Assembly: GCA_016650355.1 (NCBI GenBank)
Contig: JAENVX010000250.1
Span: forward strand, 1-9,465
DNA length: 9,465 bases
Source of the DNA: Bacteroidia bacterium
Lineage (GTDB): Bacteria; Bacteroidota; Bacteroidia; Cytophagales; Cyclobacteriaceae
Direction of reading: 5' to 3'
The notes under the pieces were generated by a model. That model was given only the letters and a program-made list of their open reading frames with translations, did not search any database and had not been told where the DNA came from. Of this stretch, positions 1-6,784 are shown piece after piece (position 1 is the stretch's first letter; the number at the start of each line of letters is the position of its first letter). A program made the position numbers and the translations under genes.

Positions 1-132
1 AGCACCCACTGAACCCAATGCCGGATGCCAGCAAAAGTAAGGCAGATCGAAACCGAGCGTGAGACAGGTCTCGAGAAGATTCTTGCCAAGCTTTACCTGG
101 TAAGGTTTATGATCGATGTAAATTGTTACCAT
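1..132 (-). CDS. nuoG: NADH-quinone oxidoreductase subunit G, N-terminal fragment (runs off the left edge)
   Basis: Reading the minus strand from the ATG at 132-130 gives 44 codons with no stop, up to base 1. The fragment starts MVTIYIDHKPYQV and ends in PYFCWHPALGSVGA. This is the N-terminal ferredoxin-like fold of NuoG, the large iron-sulfur subunit of the peripheral arm of complex I. Cys34 in PYFCWHP matches the first ligand of the N-terminal [2Fe-2S] cluster; the remaining ligands (family pattern GACRQC and a later Cys) lie beyond the window. The start is six bases after the nuoF stop, so the two genes are surely co-transcribed and probably translationally coupled. No strong Shine-Dalgarno sequence is seen. 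The fragment is very close to the E. coli NuoG N-terminus, in line with the other subunits here. Only the missing remainder is uncertain. Confidence 0.93.
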   Translation of the reverse strand, partial: MVTIYIDHKPYQVKLGKNLLETCLTLGFDLPYFCWHPALGSVGA

Positions 133-138
133 GTTCAG

Positions 139-1401
139 TTAATAAGGACATCGGTGTTCGTGTATATGTTTTTCAAAATCATCTCGAAAATATTTCAATG
201 CACTTTGCAATGGCTCCATAGCCCCTGGTGCAAAAGCACAGAACGTGTTTCCAGGTCCCAGAAATTTAGTGTGGTGCTCAAGCAGTTTTAAATCATCGAT
301 CTTCCCTGCACCCGAATCTATGGCTGACAAAATTTTTTCTACCCATGGCAATCCTTCACGGCAGGGTGTGCAAAAACCGCACGACTCCTGCGCAAAGAAA
401 TGTTCGAGGTTTTCAACAAAACCGACAGGGCAAGTCTTATCATCCAGAACAACTATAGTCCCCGTGCCCAGGCGACTCCCCGCAGCCGCCACTGAGGTGT
501 AATCCATTTTCACATCGAGATGTTCTTCCACAAGGAAATCTGTGGACGCACCTCCCGGCAATGCTCCCCGAAACTTCAATCCATCTTGCATTCCACCAGC
601 ATGCTCTTCAATCAATTCCCGAAGGGTAACTCCCATGGGCAACTCCCAGGCTCCCGGCCTTTTTACTTTGCCGCTTACCCCATAAATTTTTGTGCCGGCA
701 TCGCCCGTTAAACTTAATTTCTTAAACCAATCAGCACCGTTATTTATAATATGCGGGAGGCAGCATAAAGTTTCCACATTGTTTACAATAGTAGGTTTCC
801 CAAAAAGACCACTGACTTGGGGAAATGGAGGCTTGGCCCGAGGTGTGGCTCGTTTTCCTTCCAATGAATTTAACAATGCCGTCTCCTCGCCACACATGTA
901 ACGCCCGACTCCGATGTGCAAATGCATCTCCAGATCATAACCAGATCCAAGTATATTTTTTCCCAGATATCCTGAAGTCGCAGCTTCATCAATGGCGGTG
1001 AGTATAGCTTGAGCCGCAGTCTTATAAGCCCATCGTAGATACACATAAGATATGTTGGCTTGAATTGCATAAGCCGCAATGATCATTCCCTCGATCAACT
1101 GATGTGGAGTGCTCTCCAATAATATCCTGTCCTTGAAAGTACCCGGCTCCATCTCATCGGCATTGGTGATGAGGTATTTTGGTTTAGGAGCATCCAGCGG
1201 AACAAAACTCCATTTCAACCCCGTTGAAAATCCTGCCCCACCTCTTCCTTTCAAATTGGATTCCTTCACTAGCGTCTGAACTTCTTTCGGAGTCATCACC
1301 AGTAATTTCCGCAACGCTTGATAGCCGCCAACGGCCTCATACTCCTTTAGGGTAAGCGGCCTGCCGTCTTTGCGAATGTGTTGTGTTAAGGGTCTCTCCA
1401 T
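139..1401 (-). CDS. nuoF: NADH-quinone oxidoreductase subunit F (FMN/NADH-binding subunit)
   Basis: This 420-residue protein is the NADH dehydrogenase subunit of complex I. It binds NADH and FMN and passes electrons to the N3 [4Fe-4S] cluster. Visible motifs in order are GRGGAGFSTGLKW (52-64) and NADEMEPGTFKDR (80-92), both part of the FMN/NADH site, and GVGRYMCGEETALLNSLEG (164-182). The N3 cluster ligands are Cys341, Cys344 and Cys347 in ESCGFCTPCREG, with the fourth, Cys388, in GNTFCAFAPGA. GFSTG and NADEMEPGT are the wordings found in E. coli NuoF, and length is close to the E. coli protein. The second Ala of the usual GAGRY is Val here, a conservative change. The start is ATG at 1401; no clear Shine-Dalgarno precedes it. 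It lies between nuoE (78 bases upstream) and nuoG (6 bases downstream). Confidence 0.97.
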   Translation of the reverse strand: MERPLTQHIRKDGRPLTLKEYEAVGGYQALRKLLVMTPKEVQTLVKESNLKGRGGAGFSTGLKWSFVPLDAPKPKYLITNADEMEPGTFKDRILLESTPHQLIEGMIIAAYAIQANISYVYLRWAYKTAAQAILTAIDEAATSGYLGKNILGSGYDLEMHLHIGVGRYMCGEETALLNSLEGKRATPRAKPPFPQVSGLFGKPTIVNNVETLCCLPHIINNGADWFKKLSLTGDAGTKIYGVSGKVKRPGAWELPMGVTLRELIEEHAGGMQDGLKFRGALPGGASTDFLVEEHLDVKMDYTSVAAAGSRLGTGTIVVLDDKTCPVGFVENLEHFFAQESCGFCTPCREGLPWVEKILSAIDSGAGKIDDLKLLEHHTKFLGPGNTFCAFAPGAMEPLQSALKYFRDDFEKHIHEHRCPY

Positions 1402-1479
1402 TTTTAGTCTTAAGTAGTAGTCTCGAGTCTTGAGTCTTGAGCTTTTGCTACTCAGGACTCTAAACTTAAAACCATGGAC
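1402..1479. repeat. Intergenic heptamer repeat and imperfect hairpin between nuoE and nuoF
   Basis: Positions 1424-1444 hold about three near-copies of a seven-base unit related to GAGTCTT. The last of these, GAGTCTTGAG (1432-1441), faces CTCAGGACTC (1451-1460) across a nine-base gap, forming a ten-pair stem with one imperfect pair. In the nuo transcript that position is a C-A mismatch; on the other strand it is a G-T wobble. No U-tract follows in the direction of transcription, so I do not read it as a terminator of the operon. It could be an mRNA processing or stability element or simply a small repeat. Confidence 0.5.
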
Positions 1480-1944
1480 TTAGCTGTACTTTTTCAAAAT
1501 ATCATTCAGTTCATCAGCTTTTACATTTTTATACAAATCGTGGTCTATCATTAAAGCTGGGGCGCAATCACAAGTACCCAAACAGCAATTGGGCAACACC
1601 GTAAATAAACCATCGGATGTTGTCTCACCGAACTTTATGCCTAGTCGGCTGAAAAGTTGATCACGCAAATTTTCATACCCCATCACCCAGCAGCTAATAC
1701 TATCACAAACCAAAATCACATGCTTACCAACTTCTTTACGAAAAATCATATTGTAAAAAGTCGCTACAGAATCCAATTCTTCCGGGCTCATGTCCAGAAA
1801 TTTTGCTACATCGCGCAAACTCCCATCGGATATCCACCTGCGGTGCTCTTGAACTACTTTTAGTGCTTCAACACTCGCTGCTTTCTTGTATGGCACCAGT
1901 TTGATCGCGTGCTCTATTTCTTTTATTTCTTCAACGGTCAACAT
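1480..1944 (-). CDS. nuoE: NADH-quinone oxidoreductase subunit E (24 kDa-type, [2Fe-2S])
   Basis: This 154-residue thioredoxin-like subunit sits beside NuoF in the NADH-oxidising module of complex I and carries the N1a [2Fe-2S] cluster. The ligands are visible as Cys80 and Cys85 in VCDSISC, then Cys121 and Cys125 in NCCLGTC, the usual CxxxxC plus CxxxC arrangement. Other family signatures are VATFYNMIFR (60-69) and DGLFTVLPNCCLGTCDCAP (111-129). Two further cysteines, Cys120 and Cys127, sit beside the ligands; Cys120 is also present in E. coli NuoE. The protein is slightly shorter than E. coli NuoE, the difference being mainly at the N-terminus. The ATG at 1944 is only two bases from an intergenic GC-rich repeat that supplies the purine-rich sequence in front of the start. 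Confidence 0.96.
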   Translation of the reverse strand: MLTVEEIKEIEHAIKLVPYKKAASVEALKVVQEHRRWISDGSLRDVAKFLDMSPEELDSVATFYNMIFRKEVGKHVILVCDSISCWVMGYENLRDQLFSRLGIKFGETTSDGLFTVLPNCCLGTCDCAPALMIDHDLYKNVKADELNDILKKYS

Positions 1945-1946
1945 AA

Positions 1947-1987
1947 CCTCACCCCCGGCCCCTCTCCAAATGGACCAGGGTGACTCT
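1947..1987. repeat. GC-rich palindromic intergenic repeat between nuoCD and nuoE
   Basis: The segment begins CCTCACCCCCGGCCCCTC and ends CAGGGTGACTCT. TCACCC (1949-1954) pairs exactly with GGGTGA (1978-1983), and TCCA/TGGA form a small inner dyad around position 1969. I recognise the left arm from memory as a common dispersed bacterial intergenic repeat whose right arm is normally a better complement; here the right arm has decayed. On the plus strand it is followed by a T-rich run (1984-2001), giving a terminator-like shape, but in the antisense direction. On the nuo transcript it lies within the 98-base nuoCD-nuoE gap and ends two bases before the nuoE start codon. Confidence 0.6.
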
Positions 1988-2042
1988 CTTTTTTTATTTT
2001 ATACTGTTTCGGTGTTATTCTCATATCAGAAAATTTATTTAC

Positions 2043-3788
2043 TCATCTGTCAATATCTGCCAACACATAATCCATCGCTCCTAAAATGCTCAGCATATCC
2101 GCTACCGTGTAGCCTTTGCTGATATAGGGCAACATCTGCATATGGGCAAACGATGGTGTGCGTATCCGCATGCGGTAGGGCGATGTGTTGCCATCGCTTA
2201 CTGCATAATAACTATTCGCTCCCTTGGTTGCCTCAATACAACTCATTGATTCTCCGGGAGGAATTACCGGGCCCCAACTCACACCCAGAAAATGCGTGAT
2301 CAGTGTTTCAATATCTTTCATCGTGTTCTTTTTTATTGGTGGAGTGGCCAGCGGATGGTCTGCTTTGTAAAGACCCTCCGGCATATTCTTCAGGCACTGA
2401 TCAATGATGCGCAGGCTCTGCCTCATTTCCTCTACTCGCACCAGGGCCCGGTCATAACAATCGCCATTATTGGCGATCGGAACTTCAAAATCAAACATGT
2501 CGTAACCAGAGTAAGGGCGCTTCTTGCGGAAGTCCCACTCCATGCCACAAGCTCTTAAGCCCGCCCCAGTCACGCCCCATTCAATGGCTTCTTCTTTGGT
2601 AAAGATTCCAATACCAACAGTCCTCGCTTTGAACAGTGAGTTGCGCAGAACGAGGCCGTCATACTCTTTCAACTTGGCAGGAAAATAATCAACGAATTTT
2701 TTCACTAAGGTTTCCCATCCCTTAGGTAGATCCTGAGCAACGCCTCCAATGCGAAACCAGTTCGGGTGCATACGTCCGCCACAAACAGCTTCTACCACAT
2801 CAAAAATTCTTTCACGGTCGGTGAACATGTAGAACACAGGAGACAGTTGGCCGACATCCTGTGAGAACGTTCCAAACCAAACCAGATGACTGGCAATGCG
2901 AAAGAATTCACACATCATCACCCGGATTACCTGAGCCCTTTGCGGTACAGTAATGCCTGCGAGGTTCTCTACCGCGAGCAGGTAAGCGAGATTATTATTG
3001 ACTCCGCCCAAATAATCCACCCGGTCTGTATAAGGAATATACGTGTGCCATGATTGGCGCTCGGCCATTTTCTCTGCACCCCGATGGTGGAAACCGATAT
3101 CAGGCACGGCATCGACAATGTCTTCGCCATCCAATTGTAAAATGATTCTCAACACACCATGTGTACCTGGATGTTGCGGACCGATATTGAGAAACATGAA
3201 ATCGGAATCCTCACTATGACGTGCAAGGCCCCACTCTTCGGGATTGAATTGCAGCGCTGCTTGTTCACGGTCTTGCTTTTCATCCCACAGGCGGAACGGC
3301 CCCATTTCAGTTGCCCGGGACGGGTGTTCTTTTCTAAGTGGATGACCTTCCCATGTAGAAGGCATCAAAATCCGTTTCAGGTGTGGATGTCCTTGGAAGC
3401 GAATACCAAACATGTCATACACTTCACGCTCATACCAATTAGCATTGGCCCAGAGGTTACAGATGGATGGGACTTCAGGATACTCCCCTGAGAGGGCTAT
3501 TTTAAATCGGATAAATTCGTTCCGCTCGAACGAAAAGAGATGATAGACAAGCGTGAAAACATCCGATGGATACTCGAGGTCTTTTTTGCGGCTGCGCTCA
3601 TCAATGGCGGTAATATCATATAAAAGCAGGTAGGGTTTTAGAAGTTCATTCTTAACATAGAATAAAACCGTTTTCAACTTAACCAATGGAAGCCACATCG
3701 AAACAATACGGTCTTTTGTCACCTGCTCGGTGATGTCATCACCGAACCGCAACTTAACCTGTTCCGCTGGACTCAGATTGGTTTCCAC
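2043..3788 (-). CDS. nuoCD: NADH-quinone oxidoreductase fused subunit C/D
   Basis: This 581-residue protein joins two complex I subunits, as in E. coli. The NuoC part covers roughly residues 1-175, with the signature NWYEREVYDMFGI (117-129) followed by HPLRKEHP (149-156). The NuoD part follows from about 190, with FLNIGPQHPGTHGVLR (199-214), PDIGFHHRGAEK (229-240), RIRTPSFAHMQ (541-551) and the C-terminal DYVLADIDR (573-581). NuoD, together with NuoB, forms the quinone-reduction site. The start is GTG at 3788: the same frame reaches an upstream TAA within about 40 bases without an ATG, so GTG is the best choice, although no clear Shine-Dalgarno is seen. Length is close to the approximately 600 residues of E. 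coli NuoCD, the difference being mainly at the N-terminus. It is separated from nuoB by 136 bases containing a double palindrome. Confidence 0.97.
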   Translation of the reverse strand: METNLSPAEQVKLRFGDDITEQVTKDRIVSMWLPLVKLKTVLFYVKNELLKPYLLLYDITAIDERSRKKDLEYPSDVFTLVYHLFSFERNEFIRFKIALSGEYPEVPSICNLWANANWYEREVYDMFGIRFQGHPHLKRILMPSTWEGHPLRKEHPSRATEMGPFRLWDEKQDREQAALQFNPEEWGLARHSEDSDFMFLNIGPQHPGTHGVLRIILQLDGEDIVDAVPDIGFHHRGAEKMAERQSWHTYIPYTDRVDYLGGVNNNLAYLLAVENLAGITVPQRAQVIRVMMCEFFRIASHLVWFGTFSQDVGQLSPVFYMFTDRERIFDVVEAVCGGRMHPNWFRIGGVAQDLPKGWETLVKKFVDYFPAKLKEYDGLVLRNSLFKARTVGIGIFTKEEAIEWGVTGAGLRACGMEWDFRKKRPYSGYDMFDFEVPIANNGDCYDRALVRVEEMRQSLRIIDQCLKNMPEGLYKADHPLATPPIKKNTMKDIETLITHFLGVSWGPVIPPGESMSCIEATKGANSYYAVSDGNTSPYRMRIRTPSFAHMQMLPYISKGYTVADMLSILGAMDYVLADIDR

Positions 3789-3821
3789 GGGTTTTGAATT
3801 TTGTTTGTCTTCGTTATGCTT

Positions 3822-3860
3822 TTAAGGCGTCTGACACCTTAAAGGTGTCTTGACGCCTAA
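3822..3860. repeat. Tandem palindrome between nuoB and nuoCD
   Basis: Two adjacent near-palindromic units resemble the ideal AAGGTGTCTGACACCTT: the first covers 3824-3840 and the second 3842-3858. They also pair with each other to form one long hairpin. AGGCGTC (3825-3831) pairs with GACGCCT (3852-3858), and GACACCTT (3833-3840) pairs with AAGGTGTC (3842-3849), with a small T/TT bulge between the stems. The structure lies in the 136-base nuoB-nuoCD gap and would be transcribed. No U-tract follows on the transcribed strand, so a processing, stability or attenuation role, or a passive mobile repeat, fits better than a full terminator. Confidence 0.65.
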
Positions 3861-3924
3861 CTACTTTAACTCATCTTCCTACTGTTTAAAAATTATAACT
3901 CACTTACTTTACAATTGTTCTTAT

Positions 3925-4560
3925 CTAAATTTCGTCAGGAGAACGAAAACTGACCATGTCTTTGCGATATTGATACTTCGTTTCTTTCACTGAAATTTTT
4001 GCTGGTTTAATCACGCCTTGTTCACCAAGCGTCCAACTAAGAGGTCGTTGCTCTTTCCCAACTGAATTGGCCAATAGCATCAGGCCTTCCATAAAAGCAT
4101 CGGGTCGCGGTGGGCAGCCAGGAACGTACACATCAACGGGAAGAAATTTATCAACACCTTGAACCACACTATAGATATCGTACATACCTCCGGAGTTGGC
4201 ACATGAGCCCATGGAAATCACCCAGCGGGGTTCCATCATTTGTTCATGCAGTCGCTTGATAATGGGCGCCATTTTTATGAAGACTGTTCCAGCAATAATC
4301 ATCACGTCTGCCTGGCGCGGGGTGCCGCGAATTACTTCCGCACCAAATCGAGCCACATCATATTTTGGCGTCATGCTGGTGGCCATTTCTACGAAGCAGC
4401 ACGATAAGCCAAAGTGAAAAGGCCACATCGAGTTTTTCCTTCCCCAGCCAAGAAGGGCCTGCACAGAAGTAAGTAAAATATTTTGTTGAATAGTTTCCTC
4501 GAAGGATCCTGTTCCCGATTCGGGAGTTGTTTGGCCGGGTTTATTTAGCCACCACTTCAT
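3925..4560 (-). CDS. nuoB: NADH-quinone oxidoreductase subunit B ([4Fe-4S] N2 subunit)
   Basis: This 211-residue subunit carries N2, the terminal iron-sulfur cluster of complex I that hands electrons to quinone. The ligands are visible: the tandem Cys54-Cys55 in GLSCCFVEM, Cys120 in MGSCANSGGMYD and Cys149 in VPGCPPRPD. Other conserved blocks are WGRKNSMWP (39-47) and YDVARFGAEVIRGTPRQAD (67-85). The C-terminus, SPDEI, echoes the TPDEI end of E. coli NuoB, and the length is close to the E. coli protein. The ATG overlaps the nuoA stop in an ATGA arrangement (4560-4557), implying translational coupling. It interacts with NuoCD, encoded next in the operon. Confidence 0.97.
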   Translation of the reverse strand: MKWWLNKPGQTTPESGTGSFEETIQQNILLTSVQALLGWGRKNSMWPFHFGLSCCFVEMATSMTPKYDVARFGAEVIRGTPRQADVMIIAGTVFIKMAPIIKRLHEQMMEPRWVISMGSCANSGGMYDIYSVVQGVDKFLPVDVYVPGCPPRPDAFMEGLMLLANSVGKEQRPLSWTLGEQGVIKPAKISVKETKYQYRKDMVSFRSPDEI

Positions 4561-4991
4561 TTAAGAAATGGTTTGAGCGGCACTTTTTTTGAAGCCTTTA
4601 ATATCTTCTTACCATCGGGCCCAAAATCGAGGGCACCGTTCCTCCATTCATATATGAGTACAACAACCAACAGGATAATAAAAATCATCACACCTCCATA
4701 ACCATACCATCCCAACTCCTCAAAAGCGATGGCCCACGAAAAAATAAACATAGTCTCCACATCAAATATCACAAATAGCATAGCGATCAGATAAAATTGA
4801 GAGGAGAAACGCAGACTTGCAGAACCAGTGCTTAGAATGCCGCCTTCGTAAGGCTCGTCTGTGGCTCTTTCTTTGTGGTGCTGGCCTAACAAATAAGATA
4901 AACCTAGCATGGTACCAACCAGGAACAACACGATAGCTCCGTAAACAACTACCGGCCAAAATTGCGTTGTGCTTTCAATAGACTCTTTCAC
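4557..4991 (-). CDS. nuoA: NADH-quinone oxidoreductase subunit A (membrane subunit)
   Basis: This 144-residue membrane subunit lies where the peripheral and membrane arms of complex I meet. Three hydrophobic helices are evident at about residues 12-34, 66-88 and 96-115. Between helices 1 and 2 is the conserved loop containing YEGGILSTGSA (48-58), and FVIFDVET (73-80) carries the acidic residues typical of the family. GALDFGP (119-125) matches the conserved GALDW-type stretch after helix 3. The start is GTG at 4991, chosen because a strong GGAGG lies nine bases upstream and because it leaves the expected short N-terminus before helix 1. It is the first gene of the operon, preceded by a 377-base non-coding spacer, and overlaps nuoB by four bases. 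Confidence 0.95.
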   Translation of the reverse strand: MKESIESTTQFWPVVVYGAIVLFLVGTMLGLSYLLGQHHKERATDEPYEGGILSTGSASLRFSSQFYLIAMLFVIFDVETMFIFSWAIAFEELGWYGYGGVMIFIILLVVVLIYEWRNGALDFGPDGKKILKASKKVPLKPFLK

Positions 4992-5000
4992 AAATTATTG

Positions 5001-5005
5001 CCTCC
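5001..5005 (-). promoter_or_regulatory. Strong Shine-Dalgarno site of nuoA
   Basis: The minus strand reads GGAGG here, nine bases before the GTG start of nuoA. It is the clearest Shine-Dalgarno sequence in the window and is the main reason for accepting GTG as the start. Most other genes here have weak or no such sequence. Confidence 0.7.
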
Positions 5006-5368
5006 ATCAAAATGATATTTAAAAAATAAATACTAAGCGAGGTGACTAACTAATACTTTTTACCTGTTGATAGGATTGAAAGTAGTTTTTTTATTAAAAT
5101 AAAGAAACAGATTCCCAAGATTAATTTTAAACGGAGAAGAGACCGTTGCAAATATTTTACTCAACTGTGACCTTTGAAAGCCAATTAATAAGGAAAGATT
5201 CCACCAAGCTACTTATTAGGTCAAAAAAAATAGTCTGATTTATTGAACTGCAGTACTGGATATATGGCTTGGCCTACTTGTTCGACTCCACCAGTCCGTC
5301 CCGCCAGTGTTCATCCGGGCGAACAAAACTAAATCCGCAAACTAGCCGACAGTCACCACGCAAGAACA
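5006..5368. other. Spacer between nuoA and the TSUP permease; probable nuo promoter region
   Basis: No protein-coding frame is supported in this spacer. Since nuoA opens the operon, its promoter should lie here on the minus strand. I could not find a perfect Bacteroidota-type -7 element (TAnnTTTG); the nearest is AATATTTG, read on the minus strand at 5156-5149, without a convincing -33 partner. The half next to the permease (about 5270-5360) is more G+C-rich and looks like a decayed intergenic repeat: GTTCG and CGAAC enclose about 35-40 bases, and GCCGACAGTCACC near 5345-5357 resembles GCCGACAGAGTCACC near 6670-6684. No clear terminator for the permease gene was found. Confidence 0.4.
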
Positions 5369-6256
5369 TTATATAACTTTATTCCTTGCATCTTTCTGAC
5401 GCGTAGTCCTGATGGCCGCCATCAACATAATCGTTGCCGTGTAGATAATAACCACAATTACCACCCATCGAAGCGCATCCATTGGTAATGATTTAACTAA
5501 GAAAGCTGCAATAAGAACTGCGATTGCTCCCGTTATTGAAATGATAAATGATGCGCGTTTATTATAGGCTCCTGCCTTGATAAACTTCATGGCTGCCATG
5601 GGCATTAAAAAGGCACATGATCCCATCATAATCGGAAATGCTACTGCTGGCGACATCCCAAGCGCAAACACCAACGCCATGCATGGTGCATAAAGTCCTA
5701 TTCCCGCAGTCATTAATGCTCCAAGTATAAAATTTATTCCCACTGCCAAGGCCAGGGTGCCTCCTTCAAGTCCTATAGCCTCACCCCCGCCCTGGATCCA
5801 TTGCATTTTAGTTGCAACCATAAACCCTGCAGCTATAAAAAGTGCAATACCCATTGTGAACCGTATTTTTTGCTCAGAGAGTTTGGCAACAACATCTGCT
5901 CCAAGTAAAGCTCCCAGTCCTGATGCTGCTATCATCAAAATCAAGGTAAGCGGGTCTACTTCAATTATTTGTATGAATATGATAGCCTGTACCATTGTGG
6001 GGATAGCGTTGGCGACATTCAATGTGCCTGGAATGAGCCTATCCTCGCATTGCTTTAGGAATTTAAACATGGCAGTTTCGATGGCAAATGATCCAATGCC
6101 AAGTGTATCAAAGAAGTTGCCAATGAATCCAATGGCTCCTGTCTGAAACCATGAATTATCCTCAAGGTTGCTTTTATGCTTTCTAAAATCCCTGATCAAC
6201 AAAAAGGAGGTTAAACCGGCCAGAAAAATAAGTACTATCCAAACTGAAGTGATCAT
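5369..6256 (-). CDS. TSUP-family (TauE/SafE-like) membrane permease
   Basis: This 295-residue protein is almost wholly hydrophobic, with about eight or nine likely membrane helices. Clear ones lie at roughly 2-22, 84-101, 103-121, 134-150, 166-186, 205-225, 236-254 and 262-282. The arrangement, the Gly-rich segments GFIGNFFDTLGIGSFAIE (43-60) and ASGLGALLGADVVAKLSEQK (111-130), and the length fit the TSUP superfamily, which includes TauE and SafE. Family members are proposed to move sulfur-containing or organic anions across the inner membrane; the substrate of this one cannot be read from sequence. Segment 111-130 resembles the conserved loop seen between TSUP helices. The start is ATG at 6256, preceded by only a weak purine stretch. 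It lies upstream of the nuo operon on the same strand but 377 bases away, so it is probably a separate unit. Confidence 0.78.
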   Translation of the reverse strand: MITSVWIVLIFLAGLTSFLLIRDFRKHKSNLEDNSWFQTGAIGFIGNFFDTLGIGSFAIETAMFKFLKQCEDRLIPGTLNVANAIPTMVQAIIFIQIIEVDPLTLILMIAASGLGALLGADVVAKLSEQKIRFTMGIALFIAAGFMVATKMQWIQGGGEAIGLEGGTLALAVGINFILGALMTAGIGLYAPCMALVFALGMSPAVAFPIMMGSCAFLMPMAAMKFIKAGAYNKRASFIISITGAIAVLIAAFLVKSLPMDALRWVVIVVIIYTATIMLMAAIRTTRQKDARNKVI

Positions 6257-6558
6257 CTACTTTTTTCTGCCAAAATGCAACAGGCCAGCATCATGTCCTA
6301 ATGGTTCTTAAAATAAGATTGCTTCGGTGTACTAGTTTCAATTACATTTGTACCAAGATGGTTATCGGATCTAATACATTGAAGGAACGCACAGGATTAC
6401 TGTTTACGATAATCTTTACGAGTTTCGCTGTCCTTAATTCCCCTGCAGATTCTAATTTAAACGACCATAATAATAATTTATCCTTTTCAAGGTCTTCTTT
6501 TGATCAAATCAAAGTTCGGATAGGAAATCAAATCCCTACAAATGTAAGTCTTACAAAT
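6257..6558. other. Non-coding stretch upstream of the TSUP permease
   Basis: This stretch of about 300 bases should hold the permease promoter on the minus strand, but I see no convincing promoter elements. A 100-codon plus-strand frame (6301-6603) crosses it. It resembles nothing I recognise, and its last dozen codons fall inside repeat copy A, so I do not count it as a gene. Confidence 0.35.
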
Positions 6559-6770
6559 GCACAGGATCTATATCGGCACAACTATCCTATGCAGCCTTAT
6601 TAAAGGTATGTTCTTATCTTAAATCACTCCAAAAACCGTAAACTTATTTTAGGACGAGACACTCAATCAGCCGACAGAGTCACCCTGGCTACCGGCAGGA
6701 GGGCGAAAATCTGCGAAGAAAAAAATAGTTAAGTACAAACCTACCGGCAGGTAGGTGGACGCTTGAGCTC
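6559..6770 (+). repeat. Dispersed repeat, copy A
   Basis: Bases 6564-6661 align without gaps to 8446-8543 in copy B with 12 differences in 98, and 6616-6653 is an identical 38-base core. A second shared block, 6729-6755 (containing ACCGGCAGGTAGG), matches 8579-8605 with two differences. The middle segment (about 6662-6728) is longer than in copy B and differs in sequence. CCTACC and GGTAGG around 6740-6755 form a small stem. Both copies lie in the same orientation. The end sequences that form clean inverted repeats in copy B have decayed here. No transposase gene is present. Confidence 0.8.
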
Positions 6771-6784
6771 GTGTAAGGGAGATA

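Noticed and set aside
25..291. An 88-codon plus-strand open frame at the left edge
   Set aside because: It lies antisense to the start of nuoG and the end of nuoF, both of which are firmly identified.
1949..2001. Hairpin followed by a T-rich run on the plus strand, like a rho-independent terminator
   Set aside because: No plus-strand gene precedes it and it points against the nuo operon; it is better explained as a decayed palindromic repeat.
5279..5300. GTTCGACTCCACC, reminiscent of a tRNA T-arm
   Set aside because: No acceptor, D or anticodon arms can be built around it on either strand.
5757..6146. A 129-codon plus-strand open frame rich in Ser, Pro and Ile
   Set aside because: It is antisense to the TSUP permease and has the composition expected of the opposite strand of membrane helices.
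6301..6603. A 100-codon plus-strand open frame with a hydrophobic segment resembling a signal peptide
   Set aside because: It resembles no family I know, its last dozen codons lie inside dispersed repeat copy A, and it has no convincing ribosome-binding site.
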